Part shown: positions 35,420-44,661 of the stretch, one piece after another | How the letters are laid out: each line of letters begins with the position of its first letter | Position numbering within the stretch: the stretch's first letter is position 1 | From: Natronorubrum daqingense | GTDB lineage: Archaea; Halobacteriota; Halobacteria; Halobacteriales; Natrialbaceae | Direction of reading: 5' to 3' | NCBI RefSeq assembly: GCF_001971705.1 | Contig: NZ_CP019327.1 | Location: 2,666,001-2,730,000 of the forward strand | Length of the DNA: 64,000 nucleotides | Program-made: the position numbers and the translations under genes | The notes under the pieces: generated by a model | Seen by the model: the letters and a program-made list of their open reading frames with translations, nothing else | Database searches by the model: none | Told to the model about the DNA's origin: nothing

Positions 35420-36481
35420 ATGGGACTCGAGGGGCGATTCGACGAGGACGCTGGCGTGATCCGCGTCGGCGGCGACGCACGCCAGCGCTATCACGATTCG
35501 CGGGGGTACGGCTATCCGCTCGAGGGCAACGAGATCGCACTCGCACCCGTCGAGGCGGCACACCTGCTCTATCGCGGGGATCTCGACGCTGTCGTCGACG
35601 CCTCGAGCGGGGAGCGACTGGACTTTCGCTCGTTCGCGGCCCGCGAGCCGGGCGAGCGCTTCGGCGTTCGGTTTCTCGTCTACGCAGACCTCCGATCTCG
35701 GGGCTTCTACCTCTCGCCGGCCGCGGAGCCGTGGATCGACGTGCCGCCGGAGGGACCGACGGATTTCGCCGTCTTTCCCCGCGGCAAGGGGCCAGGGGAC
35801 GGCGAAATCGAGCACGCCCTCCGCGTGATCAGCGAGCGAACCGACGTTCCGGCGGCCGGCCTTCAGGACTGCGTGCTCGCCGTGGTCGACGAGGAGAGCG
35901 AAATCACGTACTTCGACGTCTCGCAGCGAGATCCGACGGGATCGTCGAATCCGGACGCGTCGCTTCCCGATCGCTGCGAGGCCGACCTGTTGACCGACCG
36001 GGTCATCGTCTGGGAACCCCCACGCGACCTCTACGAAGCCACGTTCTACGGCCAGCCACTCGAGGGGCGAGAGTACGAGGAGCCGACGCTGCAGTGTTCG
36101 TTGCTCGAGGCGACCTATCTCGCCGAACGCGACGCGATCGACCTCGAGGTGGAGACCCTGCGAGCGCGCGGCGAAGCCGTAGAGGGCGAACGATTCGGGC
36201 GTCGGCTGACGGTGTACACCGAACTGCGCGAGCGAGAAATCGTCCCCAAGACGGGCTACAAGTTCGGCGCGGACTTTCGAACGTACGCCGACGTGGAGTC
36301 GGTCGAGAACCTCGGCCACTCCGAACTCTTGATTCGGGTTCACCCAGCCGATCACGTCTTCGAGCCGCGAGATCTCGCACTCGACGTTCGCCTCGCCCAC
36401 GGCGTCCGCAAGACGATGGTGTTCGCGCTGGTCGACGGCGGCGAGATCGAGTGGTGGTCGCTCGAGCGACTGACGCCCTGA
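35420..36481 (+). CDS. endA: tRNA-splicing endonuclease EndA (fused double-repeat form)
   Basis: The 353-aa protein is twice the length of homotetrameric EndA because two repeats are fused, as known for haloarchaea, which form homodimers. The C-terminal repeat keeps the catalytic set: Tyr in YKFGADFRTY, His in NLGHSELLIRV and Lys in GVRKTMVFALV. The N-terminal repeat (FGVRFLVYADLRSRGFYLS) is structural. It cuts bulge-helix-bulge introns and probably the rRNA processing stem at 1227/2908. ATG 35420 is chosen; the longer frame is not family-like. Confidence 0.93.
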   Translation: MGLEGRFDEDAGVIRVGGDARQRYHDSRGYGYPLEGNEIALAPVEAAHLLYRGDLDAVVDASSGERLDFRSFAAREPGERFGVRFLVYADLRSRGFYLSPAAEPWIDVPPEGPTDFAVFPRGKGPGDGEIEHALRVISERTDVPAAGLQDCVLAVVDEESEITYFDVSQRDPTGSSNPDASLPDRCEADLLTDRVIVWEPPRDLYEATFYGQPLEGREYEEPTLQCSLLEATYLAERDAIDLEVETLRARGEAVEGERFGRRLTVYTELREREIVPKTGYKFGADFRTYADVESVENLGHSELLIRVHPADHVFEPRDLALDVRLAHGVRKTMVFALVDGGEIEWWSLERLTP

Positions 36482-36554
36482 AGCGACTCGAGACTCCAGG
36501 ATCGGGTTCCACGCGAGCGCAACCGTAAAAACCCCGACGGACGAGCATGGGAGC

Positions 36555-37733
36555 ATGCAACTCGAGGTGATCGGCGTCGGCGGCGCGGGCTGTCGGCTCG
36601 CCGACGCGATCCGTGCGGCGGAGCCGGCGAACCACGCTTTTCTCACCGACGTCTACGCGTTCGATACCGACGAGGCGGCGTTAGGACGGACGGTGATTCC
36701 CGAATCGAACCGCCATCGCTACGGCGAGGGGGACCCAGCCCAGGGAGCAACTGACGGTGGGGACGGCGACGGCTCGAGCCCGATCGAACGCGGCTTCGAA
36801 CGCGGACAGGAACGCGCCGACGAACTGCTCGAGGTGCTCGGACGCGGCGAGCCGTCGGCAGCCGACGCGTTTCTCGTCACGGTCGGCCTCGGGGGGACGA
36901 CCGGCGGGGGAACGGTACCGGCGCTCGTCGCGACGCTCCAGCGGACCTCCGAGCAGCCAGTGTACGTGCTTGCGACGCTGCCGGCCGACCGGGAGTTCGA
37001 CGCGTCAGCGGGCGAGACCGACGGACTCGCCGGTCACGCGAGAACGGCCACCGCCACTTCAGACACCGAACCACCGCGTCCGGAGGCAGCGACGAACGCC
37101 CTCGCCACGCTCGAGCGACTCGAGGGGGTCGCGAGCGCAATCGTGCTGTTCGACAACGAGGCGTGGCTTCGCCCGGGGGAAACGCTAAGCGACGCCCGAG
37201 ATCGATCCAACCGGGAGGTTGCAACGCAGGTTGCGGCCGTGTTCTCGGGGAGTGCTGGCGAGTCGGGCGAGACGACCGCCCAGACCGTGATCGACGCGAG
37301 CGACGTCGAACGGATCGTGGGGAGCGAGTCCGCGTTCGTCACGCTCGGCTACGCCGAGCAGGCCGTCGAGACGACGAGTTCGCGCTTCGGGCTCGGCCTC
37401 CTCACGACGGAGCGCGACGTCGACACCGCCGAGGCCGTCAGCGCCGTCGAAACCGTGGTCAGGAAGGCGATTCGCGGCAAACGCAGCCTCGAGTGCGACC
37501 CCGAGGCTGCCGACCGCGGGCTGTTGATCGTCGGCGGCCCGCCGGCGTGGCTCAACCGGAAGGCGATCGCCGACGGTCGACGGACGCTCCAGACGGCGAT
37601 CGACGGCTCCGGAATTCTCGGCGGCGACGCGCCGCGCCCCGACGGTGAGACGGTGTTCGCGGGCGTCGTCCTCGCCGGTATCGGGCCGGTGGAGCGACTC
37701 GAGGAGTTGCGCGAGACGGCGGGTACGAGATAA
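36555..37733 (+). CDS. Divergent FtsZ/tubulin-superfamily GTPase
   Basis: The 392-aa protein begins like FtsZ: LEVIGVGGAGCRLADAI, then FDTDEAALGR in place of NTDAQAL. The G-box is VTVGLGGTTGGGTVPAL, matching the tubulin signature loosely (GGGTGTG expected). IVLFDNEAWL and a T7-like VIDASDVERIV follow. About 30 non-family residues lie around 60-75 and 150-175. Haloarchaea encode FtsZ1, FtsZ2 and CetZ proteins; this one is none of these in canonical form. Membership in the superfamily is fairly sure, filament formation is not. It follows endA by 73 nt. Confidence 0.78.
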   Translation: MQLEVIGVGGAGCRLADAIRAAEPANHAFLTDVYAFDTDEAALGRTVIPESNRHRYGEGDPAQGATDGGDGDGSSPIERGFERGQERADELLEVLGRGEPSAADAFLVTVGLGGTTGGGTVPALVATLQRTSEQPVYVLATLPADREFDASAGETDGLAGHARTATATSDTEPPRPEAATNALATLERLEGVASAIVLFDNEAWLRPGETLSDARDRSNREVATQVAAVFSGSAGESGETTAQTVIDASDVERIVGSESAFVTLGYAEQAVETTSSRFGLGLLTTERDVDTAEAVSAVETVVRKAIRGKRSLECDPEAADRGLLIVGGPPAWLNRKAIADGRRTLQTAIDGSGILGGDAPRPDGETVFAGVVLAGIGPVERLEELRETAGTR

Positions 37734-37753
37734 CGTTCGCTGTCGCTCGCGCT

Positions 37754-39532
37754 CTACTCGGAGTCGGACAGCGCATCGCCGTCGGCGGTCGTAATTCTCG
37801 GTTCGGCACCGATCTGTGGCGCGTCCCCGTCCTCGAGCACGAGCATCGTCGCGGTTCCGACGGACGGCGCGTCCACGACATCGTGCCCGCGGTCCTCGAG
37901 GTCATCGAGCACGTCCGAGGGGTACGACGATTCGATCTCGAGCGTGTTCTCGGCGTCGTAGGGGACGTCGGTCGCCGGAAACGCGGTGCTGACGAATCGA
38001 GGGTGGGAGATGGCGTCCTGTGCGTCGAGTCCGAACTCGACGACGTTGAGAAACTGTTGGGTCTGGCCCTGGGGTTGGGTATCCACGCCGGTGTTTCCGC
38101 CCAGAATGTAGGGGTCGCCGTCGCGGAGGGCCAGGTAGGGATTCGACGTGTGCCGGACCTTGTAGCCGGGGGTGACCTGATTCGGATTCTCGTCCTCGAG
38201 CGCGAGCATCCGCATTCGGTTGTTGATGTGGATCCCGGTCTCGCCGACGACCAGAAACTGCGCGCCCAGGCTGGTCGTCACGGCTGCCGCGTTGCCCTCC
38301 TCGTCGACGACGTGGAACGTGGTGGTGTGGTCGGCGTCGCCGACGGAGGCGGTGGAGCTTGAAGCGGAGGCGTTCGTGTCCTCGAGTTCTGAGTCGATCG
38401 GCCACTCCATGGCCTCGTCCGTGTCGATTCGGTCGCCCTGGTCCGCCGCGTACTCCTCGTCGAGCAGTTCGTCGACCGGCACGTCGACTCGCTCGGGGTC
38501 GCCGACGTGGTGGTAGCGGTCGGCGAACGCGAGTTTGATCGCCTCGGCTTGCAGGTGTACCGCGTCCGCGTCGTCGGGCTCGAGGTCGGAGAGGTCGTAC
38601 TCCCGCAAGATCGCCAACGCCAGGAGCTGCGTGATTCCCTGACTGTTCGGGGGATTCTGATAGACGTCGATCTCCTCGTCGTACTCGATCGAGATCGGGT
38701 CGACGAGTTCGGCCTCGAACGTCTCGAAATCCTCGTCCGTGAGGTACCCGTCGTGTTCCTCGGAGAACGCGACGATCTCCTCGGCGATCGGCCCGCGGTA
38801 GAAGTAGTCTCTCGCGGCCTGTACCGCCTCGGATCGACCCTCGTCGCGTTCGTCGTCGTACGCGTCGACGAGCGACTCGAACGTCTCCGCCATCGCCTCC
38901 TGGGAGACCGTCTCGTCCTCCGCGAGGAGGTCGCCATCCGGCATGTAAATCTCCGCCGCGTTGGGTCGATCCTCGATTGGGCCTGATTCGTCCTCGAGCC
39001 AGTTGGCCATCTCCTCGCTGACCGGGTAGCCCTCTCGAGCGAGCGTTGTCGCCGGCGAGAGCACCTCCTCGAGATCGAGCGCGCCGTACTCCTCGAGCCA
39101 CAGCATCCAGCCGTCCCAGGCGCCGGGGACGACTGCCTGGTGCATGCCGTCTTCTTCGGCGCGCTCCTCGAAGTCTTCGACCGTCGCATCGGAGCCGACG
39201 GGACCGACGCCGTCCACGCTAGTCACCTCCTCGTCGTCGGCGTCGTAGTAGAGCGCCCAGGTGCCCCCGCCCAGCGCGGAGGAAAACCAGGGCTCGACGA
39301 CGCTCAAGGCACAGGCGACGGCGATGGCGGCGTCGGCGGCCGTTCCGCCCTCCTCGAGGACCTCGAGGCCGGCCTCGGTCGCGAGGTGGTGCTGGGAGAC
39401 GATCGTTCCGGAGCCAGATTCCACGTGCTCCTCGGAGTCCGTCCCCGGAACGTTGGTACAGCCGGCGATGGTCGCCGCGCCGATCCCGCCGCTGCTCGCG
39501 AGAAATGCGCGGCGAGAGCGATTGGTTCCCAT
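37754..39532 (-). CDS. ggt: Gamma-glutamyltransferase, Tat-exported lipoprotein
   Basis: The 592-aa protein starts with SRRAFLASSGGIGAATIAGC (Tat signal and lipobox). It has the Ntn-hydrolase layout: SQHHLATEAGLEVLEEGG, SALGGGTWALYYD, and the self-cleavage region DHTTTFHVVDEEGNAAAV, whose Thr becomes the catalytic N-terminus of the small subunit. LGGNTGVDTQPQGQTQ and GIHINNRM are also conserved. It hydrolyses or transfers gamma-glutamyl groups outside the cell. The exported lipoprotein form suits peptide scavenging or gamma-glutamylcysteine turnover in haloarchaea. Confidence 0.92.
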   Translation of the reverse strand: MGTNRSRRAFLASSGGIGAATIAGCTNVPGTDSEEHVESGSGTIVSQHHLATEAGLEVLEEGGTAADAAIAVACALSVVEPWFSSALGGGTWALYYDADDEEVTSVDGVGPVGSDATVEDFEERAEEDGMHQAVVPGAWDGWMLWLEEYGALDLEEVLSPATTLAREGYPVSEEMANWLEDESGPIEDRPNAAEIYMPDGDLLAEDETVSQEAMAETFESLVDAYDDERDEGRSEAVQAARDYFYRGPIAEEIVAFSEEHDGYLTDEDFETFEAELVDPISIEYDEEIDVYQNPPNSQGITQLLALAILREYDLSDLEPDDADAVHLQAEAIKLAFADRYHHVGDPERVDVPVDELLDEEYAADQGDRIDTDEAMEWPIDSELEDTNASASSSTASVGDADHTTTFHVVDEEGNAAAVTTSLGAQFLVVGETGIHINNRMRMLALEDENPNQVTPGYKVRHTSNPYLALRDGDPYILGGNTGVDTQPQGQTQQFLNVVEFGLDAQDAISHPRFVSTAFPATDVPYDAENTLEIESSYPSDVLDDLEDRGHDVVDAPSVGTATMLVLEDGDAPQIGAEPRITTADGDALSDSE

Positions 39533-39667
39533 AGGGGGTGGACGGCGCGAACGGGGTAAAATGGCGTGGGGTGTTTCGACGCGTAGTGTGACATTACGAC
39601 TGCACGCGCCGTCGAACGTGAGTCGAGCGAGTCGAGGAGCCGCGTCGGAACTGGCTCCGTATATCGT

Positions 39668-40609
39668 TCACTCCGCCGAAGACGCAAACGCCTCGAGAAA
39701 GCTGTTTCCGAGGACGACCTCCGTTCCGGCGAGGCCGACCGAACAGAACACCGTGAGGTCGTCGGCGCTCGAGCGCCCGCGGTCGGGGTCCGCGAGTACG
39801 TCGGCGAGTTCGACGAGTTCGTCGTCGGTCTCGCGTCCGACGATCGTCGGTCGGTCGGCGGCCTCGAGTTGTGGTATCGAGTCCGTCGTGATCGCGTCGG
39901 CGCGCTCGAGCACCTCGAGTGGCAGTTCGTGTGCGGTTTCGAACTTCGGGCCGATGGTCGTGACGTGCGTGCCCGACTGGAGCCACTCTGGGTCGAAGAC
40001 GGGGTCCGTGCTGTTCGTCGCACAGACGAGGGCGTCGGCCGATCGAACGACCGGTTCGGGGTCCTCGAGTGCACGGACGGAGGGGGCGACGTCGTCGTCG
40101 GCCGTCTCCGCGAATTCGCGTCGACTGTCCGGCGTCGGGCTGTAGACGAGGACCTCCTCAAAGTCGCGGACCGCACAGGCCGCGCCGACCTGCGCTCGAG
40201 CCTGAAAGCCGCTTCCCAGCACGCCCAACGTGGCGCTTTCCGCGGGTGCGAGTGCGTCGATCGCGACGCCACCGATCCCGCCGGTTCGCAGGCCGCCGAC
40301 GGCGTGGCCGAGGAAGAGCCCCCTGAACGCGCCGGTCGTCGCGTCGAAGACGGCCACGAGTTCCGTGTGGTCCGCGCCAGTCTCGGGATGGGTCTCGTAG
40401 ACTCGGAAGCCGGCCGCGTTCGTCGAACCGGTCGCCGCACCCGCGGTGAACACCAGATCACCCTCGCCGGCGGCGACACGCCAGCGCGGCGGGGCCTCGA
40501 GCGTTCCCGCGGCGCGCTCGGCGAAGGCGTCTCGCACGGCGTCGACGACCAGCTCGTAGTCGTACTGTGAATAGACGTCGCCGTCAGTGAGGATCGGAAC
40601 GGTGGACAT
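39668..40609 (-). CDS. Ornithine cyclodeaminase/mu-crystallin family protein
   Basis: The 313-aa NAD(P)-dependent protein has the family start ILTDGDVYSQYDYELVVDAV, PPRWRV, LRTGGIGGVAIDALA, the Rossmann GVLGSGFQARAQV (about residue 130-142), VVRSADALVCATNSTDPVF and GTHVTTIGP. Members are ornithine cyclodeaminases, alanine dehydrogenases or ketimine reductases; sequence does not decide. It probably belongs to amino acid or imine metabolism. It is downstream of the MGMT-like gene on the same strand. Confidence 0.88.
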   Translation of the reverse strand: MSTVPILTDGDVYSQYDYELVVDAVRDAFAERAAGTLEAPPRWRVAAGEGDLVFTAGAATGSTNAAGFRVYETHPETGADHTELVAVFDATTGAFRGLFLGHAVGGLRTGGIGGVAIDALAPAESATLGVLGSGFQARAQVGAACAVRDFEEVLVYSPTPDSRREFAETADDDVAPSVRALEDPEPVVRSADALVCATNSTDPVFDPEWLQSGTHVTTIGPKFETAHELPLEVLERADAITTDSIPQLEAADRPTIVGRETDDELVELADVLADPDRGRSSADDLTVFCSVGLAGTEVVLGNSFLEAFASSAE

Positions 40610-40671
40610 ACGGAACCAGTCGGTCGCGGCGACTATAACAGTTAGAGCGACGCTTGCTGGAGAGTGGCCGG

Positions 40672-41067
40672 CTACGGCTCGCCCGGAATCGCCGCCCCCT
40701 CGTGCTCGAGAAGCCGTCGTTTCAGGTCCAGACCGCCGGCGTAGCCCGTAAGCGAATCGACGCCGACGATACGGTGACAGGGGACGATGACGGGGATCGG
40801 ATTCCGTCCGCAGGCCTGCCCGACCGCGATTGACGCGCTCTCGAGGGCCGTCGCGACCTCGCCGTAGGTTCGCGTCTCGCCCGCCGGAATGTCTACCATC
40901 GCTCGCATGACCCTGCCCGTGAACCCCTCGAGATAGTCGACCTCGAGGTCGAACTCGGTGCGCTCGCCTGACTCGTACTCGCGGATCTGCTCGCGAACCG
41001 TCGCCGGGTCGGCGTCGATCCGCGACGCGTCGATGTCGCGCGTCGTGTCGAATAGCTGGATCTCCAT
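40672..41067 (-). CDS. Methylated-DNA-[protein]-cysteine S-methyltransferase (or alkyltransferase-like)
   Basis: The 131-aa protein starts at ATG 41067. The C-terminal domain holds the full active-site motif VPCHRIVG with the acceptor Cys, preceded by YGEVATALESASIAVGQACG and followed by YAGGLDLKRRLLEHEG. It repairs O6-alkylguanine by irreversible transfer to Cys. The presence of PCHR separates it from alkyltransferase-like proteins, which have PWHR. The N-terminal domain is short. Confidence 0.9.
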   Translation of the reverse strand: MEIQLFDTTRDIDASRIDADPATVREQIREYESGERTEFDLEVDYLEGFTGRVMRAMVDIPAGETRTYGEVATALESASIAVGQACGRNPIPVIVPCHRIVGVDSLTGYAGGLDLKRRLLEHEGAAIPGEP

Positions 41068-41177
41068 GAGTGGGTATCGATATGGACGTGCGAGGTAATG
41101 GATCACACGGATAGTGTCGAGGCGCACGACGGCGAAGCCGAAGGCTTTTGCGCGCCCGAACGCGAAGAAAACCAGTA

Positions 41178-42806
41178 ATGACCGGAGACGAGCCACTCGA
41201 GGGAGCCGAGTCAGGGGAACCGACGACCGATGGAGGTGAACGCTCCGTGCCAGCGCAGTCAGCGCTTCGTGCCGACGGCGGCGCTGCCGGAGCCGACGAC
41301 GTTGCCCTCGATCCGTGGGGTTCCTCGAGCGTCTCCGACTATCGGAACCTCTTCGAGGAGTTCGGCATCGAGGAGTTCGACGAGGTACTCGGGGAGGTAC
41401 CCCATCCACATTACCTGATGCGCCGAGGCGTCATCTTCGGCCACCGGGAGTACGGGCCGGTCGCGGAGGCCCTCCGGAACGACGAGCCCGCAGCCGTTCT
41501 CTCTGGCTTTATGCCCACGGGCGACCCCCACATCGGCCACAAGCTCGTCTTCGACGAGATCATCTGGCACCAACAGCAGGGAGCCGACGCCTACGGGTTG
41601 ATCGCCGATCTCGAGGCCAATGCCGCCCGCGGCATGAGCTGGGAGGAGATCGACGAGCACGGTCGCGACTACCTGCTCTCCCTGCTCGCACTCGGTTTCG
41701 ACCCCGAGGAAGGCACGCTCTACCGCCAATCCGAGAACCGCGAACTGCAGGATCTGGCGTTCGAACTCGGTGCCGAGGCCAACTTCTCGGAGTTCCAGGC
41801 GATCTACGGCTTCGACGGCGAGACCGACGTCTCGCACATGCAATCGGTCGTCACCCAGATGGCCGACATCCTCTATCCCCAACTCGAGGAGCCAAAGCCG
41901 ACCGTCATCCCCGTCGGCCCGGATCAGGACCCCCACGTTCGACTCGCTCGAGACCTCGCCGAGCGGATGCGCTTTTTCAAGGTCTCGAAGGCCTACGCCA
42001 GCTTCGAACTCGAGCCTGCAGAGCGCGACCTCGTCGCCGGCTTCTACGAACGACTCAATCCGGCCGACTGGAACGACGACGACCTTCGGTGCGTCCACGT
42101 CGCGGAGGCGCTCGAGGAGACGCCGCTTTCGGACCTCGACGTCTCTGCCGACACGCTCGCGTCGGTTCTGACGAAACTCGAGGAAGCCGGAATGGAACCG
42201 GTTCGTCCCCGCACTCGATTCTTCGACCGGCGGGCGACCGAGGACGCCTTCGACGCCCTCATCGACGCCATCGAGGGCGAGAAACGGGTCTACGAGAGCC
42301 ACATCGACGCCTTCGAGATCGAACTCGAGGAGGCGGCCGAACTCGCTCGCAAGGTCGAAGTCGACAACGGCGGCTACGGCTTCCAGCCACCCTCGTCGAT
42401 CTACCACCGGTTTATGACCGGCCTGACGGGCGGCAAGATGTCCTCCTCGATTCCGGCGAGTCACATCTCGCTGCTCGACGACCCCGAAGACGGCTACGAT
42501 AAGGTGAAATCGGCGACGACCGGCGGCCGCGAGACGGCCGAAGAACAACGCGAGAAGGGCGGGAAGGCCGACGAGTGTCCCGTCTACGAACTCTACGCGT
42601 ACCTGCTCGCCGGCGACGACGACGAGTTCGCCAAGCGCGTCTACGACGAGTGCGTCGGCGGCGAGCGTCTCTGTGGCGACTGCAAGGAACAGGCAGCCCA
42701 ACTTATCAAGGAATTCCTCGCAGAACACCAGGAAAAGCGCGCCGAGGTCGAGGAGTTGCTCGAGCGAGCGGACATCGAACTCGAGTCTCCGCGTCGTCGC
42801 TCGTAA
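41178..42806 (+). CDS. trpS: Tryptophanyl-tRNA synthetase
   Basis: The 542-aa class I synthetase has the HIGH motif in GDPHIGHK (about residues 118-121) and the KMSKS equivalent in GGKMSSSIP near 420. GFMPTGDPHIGH and VGPDQDPHVRLARDLA are typical of archaeal TrpS. A haloarchaeal N-terminal extension of about 50 acidic residues is present. ATG 41178 is preferred over a GTG/ATG frame 30 nt upstream. It is followed, after 328 nt, by pheS. Confidence 0.96.
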   Translation: MTGDEPLEGAESGEPTTDGGERSVPAQSALRADGGAAGADDVALDPWGSSSVSDYRNLFEEFGIEEFDEVLGEVPHPHYLMRRGVIFGHREYGPVAEALRNDEPAAVLSGFMPTGDPHIGHKLVFDEIIWHQQQGADAYGLIADLEANAARGMSWEEIDEHGRDYLLSLLALGFDPEEGTLYRQSENRELQDLAFELGAEANFSEFQAIYGFDGETDVSHMQSVVTQMADILYPQLEEPKPTVIPVGPDQDPHVRLARDLAERMRFFKVSKAYASFELEPAERDLVAGFYERLNPADWNDDDLRCVHVAEALEETPLSDLDVSADTLASVLTKLEEAGMEPVRPRTRFFDRRATEDAFDALIDAIEGEKRVYESHIDAFEIELEEAAELARKVEVDNGGYGFQPPSSIYHRFMTGLTGGKMSSSIPASHISLLDDPEDGYDKVKSATTGGRETAEEQREKGGKADECPVYELYAYLLAGDDDEFAKRVYDECVGGERLCGDCKEQAAQLIKEFLAEHQEKRAEVEELLERADIELESPRRRS

Positions 42807-43134
42807 CGGATTTTGCGGCGAGTGGCTCCCCGTTCGTTCGATCCTCGGGATGGCTGCAATCGTGAAATCTCGAGCGACACAAGATTTTTCGAGTGGTAAC
42901 TCGATGCGAGACGTATGGCACTCGAATCCCCCGTCCGTGTCAGGCGAGACGCCAGACGACTGCGCGACAGACGGGGATTCGGTTTCTTCTTCGCCCGGTG
43001 ACGTCGGGCCGGTGGATCCCCGAACGCACACACCGTGTGATCGGGGCGAAACCGCACCGTCGAATCGGCTGTCGGGAGCACCGACGAGTATCGGAACCGC
43101 TAACTGAGAGACACGCAGCCATACGAACAAGCGA
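42807..43134 (+). other. trpS-pheS spacer without a supported gene
   Basis: This 328-nt spacer shows only short ORFs: a 28-codon frame from ATG 42915 (ALESPVRVRRDARRLRD) and a 67-codon frame from 42904. Neither has a recognisable domain. An AT-rich box (AAGATTTTTCG) lies near 42883-42893 and may be a promoter for pheST or for an RNA. A leader acting on pheST expression is possible but not shown. Confidence 0.4.
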
Positions 43135-44661
43135 ATGCAACTTCCCGAACAACAGGTCGCGGTCGTCGAGGCCGCGAGCGCAGACGAGGCCCAATCCGTC
43201 GACGCCCTCGCTGCGGCGACCGACCTCCCCCCCGAGACCGTCACCGGCGCGGTTTTCGCGCTCGAGGAGGAGGGGTTGGTCGCCGTCGACGAACGCGTCG
43301 ACGAAACGATCGCGCTCACCGACGAAGGGCGCGAATACGCGGACGCACAGCTCCCGGAGATCCAACTCTACGAGGCCGCACTCGAGGCCGGTGCCGACGC
43401 CGACGCCGTCGGAATGGGCCAGGCGATCGGAACGAGCGGCCTCGAGGGGCCACAGGTCGACATCGCCCTCTCGAACTACGCCCGGAAGGGCTACGGCGTC
43501 GTCGACAGCGGCGAGATCACCGCCGATCCGGACGCCGACCCGACCGCCGACGCCGAGGCGAACGCACTCGACGCCCTCGCCGGCGAGGACGGCGTTCCCG
43601 CCGATAGCGTCGACGCGGACGAGGAGACCCTCGAGCACCTCGAGCGACGGGGCTTACTCGAGGTGAGCGAATCGACCGTTCGCGAGGTGACGCTCACCGA
43701 GGTGGGCGTCACGGAACTGATGGCCGGTATCGAGACGGCCGAGACGGTCGGCCAGGTCACGCCCGAACTCCTCACGAGCGGCGACTGGGAGTCGGTCGAG
43801 TTCGCCGAGTACAACGTCGAGGCCGACGCGGAGTCGGTCGAGGGCGGGCGCGTCCACATCCTCCGACAGATGTCCGAGCGGGTCAAAGACGTGCTCGTCG
43901 GCATGGGCTTTCAGGAGATGGACGGCCCCCACGCCGACGCGGACTTCTGGATCAACGACTGTCTGTTCATGCCACAGGACCATCCCGCGCGCACGCACTG
44001 GGACCGGTTCGCCCTCGAGCAGCCGACGCACATCGACGAGTTGCCGGAGGACCTCGTCGAACGCGTTGAGCGCGCCCACAGAGAGGGCGTCGGCGAGGAC
44101 AGCGAAGGCTACCACTCGCCGTGGGACGAGGACTTCGCGCGGGCGCTCGCCCTGCGCGGACACACCACCTCGCTCTCGACGCGGTACCTTTCGGGGACCG
44201 AAATTGGCGAGATCGAACCGCCCGCACGATTCTTCAGCGTCGAGAAGGCCTACCGAAACGACACGCTGGACGCGACGCACTTGCTCGAGTTCTACCAGAT
44301 CGAAGGCTGGGTCATGGCGGAGGACCTCTCCGTGCGCGACCTGATGGGCACCTTCGAGGAGTTCTACGCCCAGTTCGGGATCGAGGATATCCAGTTCAAA
44401 CCCCACTATAACCCCTACACGGAGCCCAGCTTCGAACTGTTCGGTACCCACCCCACGACGGGCGAACTGATCGAGATCGGCAACTCGGGTATCTTCCGCG
44501 AGGAGATGTTAGAGCCCCTCGGCGTCGACTGCGACGTCATGGCCTGGGGGCTCGCCTTAGAGCGCCTCGCGATGCTCACCACGGGCGCGGAGGACATCCG
44601 CGACCTCCACGGCACGCTCGCCGACCTCGAGTTCCTGCGAAACGCGGAGGTGACCTACTGA
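43135..44661 (+). CDS. pheS: Phenylalanyl-tRNA synthetase alpha subunit
   Basis: The 508-aa protein has the archaeal/eukaryotic-type N-terminal winged-helix region (about 1-200), with repeated HTH-like segments such as EGLVAVDERVDETIALTDEG. The class II core follows: GFQEMDGPHADADFWINDCL, DHPARTHWDRF, FFSVEKAYRNDTLDATHL (motif 2), and GNSGIFREEMLEPLG with WGLALERLAML (motif 3). It activates Phe and charges tRNA-Phe with PheT. Its stop codon overlaps the pheT start by one base. Confidence 0.97.
   Translation: MQLPEQQVAVVEAASADEAQSVDALAAATDLPPETVTGAVFALEEEGLVAVDERVDETIALTDEGREYADAQLPEIQLYEAALEAGADADAVGMGQAIGTSGLEGPQVDIALSNYARKGYGVVDSGEITADPDADPTADAEANALDALAGEDGVPADSVDADEETLEHLERRGLLEVSESTVREVTLTEVGVTELMAGIETAETVGQVTPELLTSGDWESVEFAEYNVEADAESVEGGRVHILRQMSERVKDVLVGMGFQEMDGPHADADFWINDCLFMPQDHPARTHWDRFALEQPTHIDELPEDLVERVERAHREGVGEDSEGYHSPWDEDFARALALRGHTTSLSTRYLSGTEIGEIEPPARFFSVEKAYRNDTLDATHLLEFYQIEGWVMAEDLSVRDLMGTFEEFYAQFGIEDIQFKPHYNPYTEPSFELFGTHPTTGELIEIGNSGIFREEMLEPLGVDCDVMAWGLALERLAMLTTGAEDIRDLHGTLADLEFLRNAEVTY

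Noticed and set aside
35294-36646. 450-codon minus-strand ORF
   Set aside because: It is antisense to endA, whose catalytic residues are present.
37902-39101. 399-codon minus-strand ORF in another frame of ggt
   Set aside because: An Arg-rich out-of-frame shadow of gamma-glutamyltransferase.
42904-43107. 67-codon plus-strand ORF before pheS
   Set aside because: There is no domain, and an overlapping 28-codon frame is equally likely; not enough to call a gene.
41259-43319. 686-codon minus-strand ORF
   Set aside because: It is antisense to trpS and part of pheS; no domain is visible in its translation.
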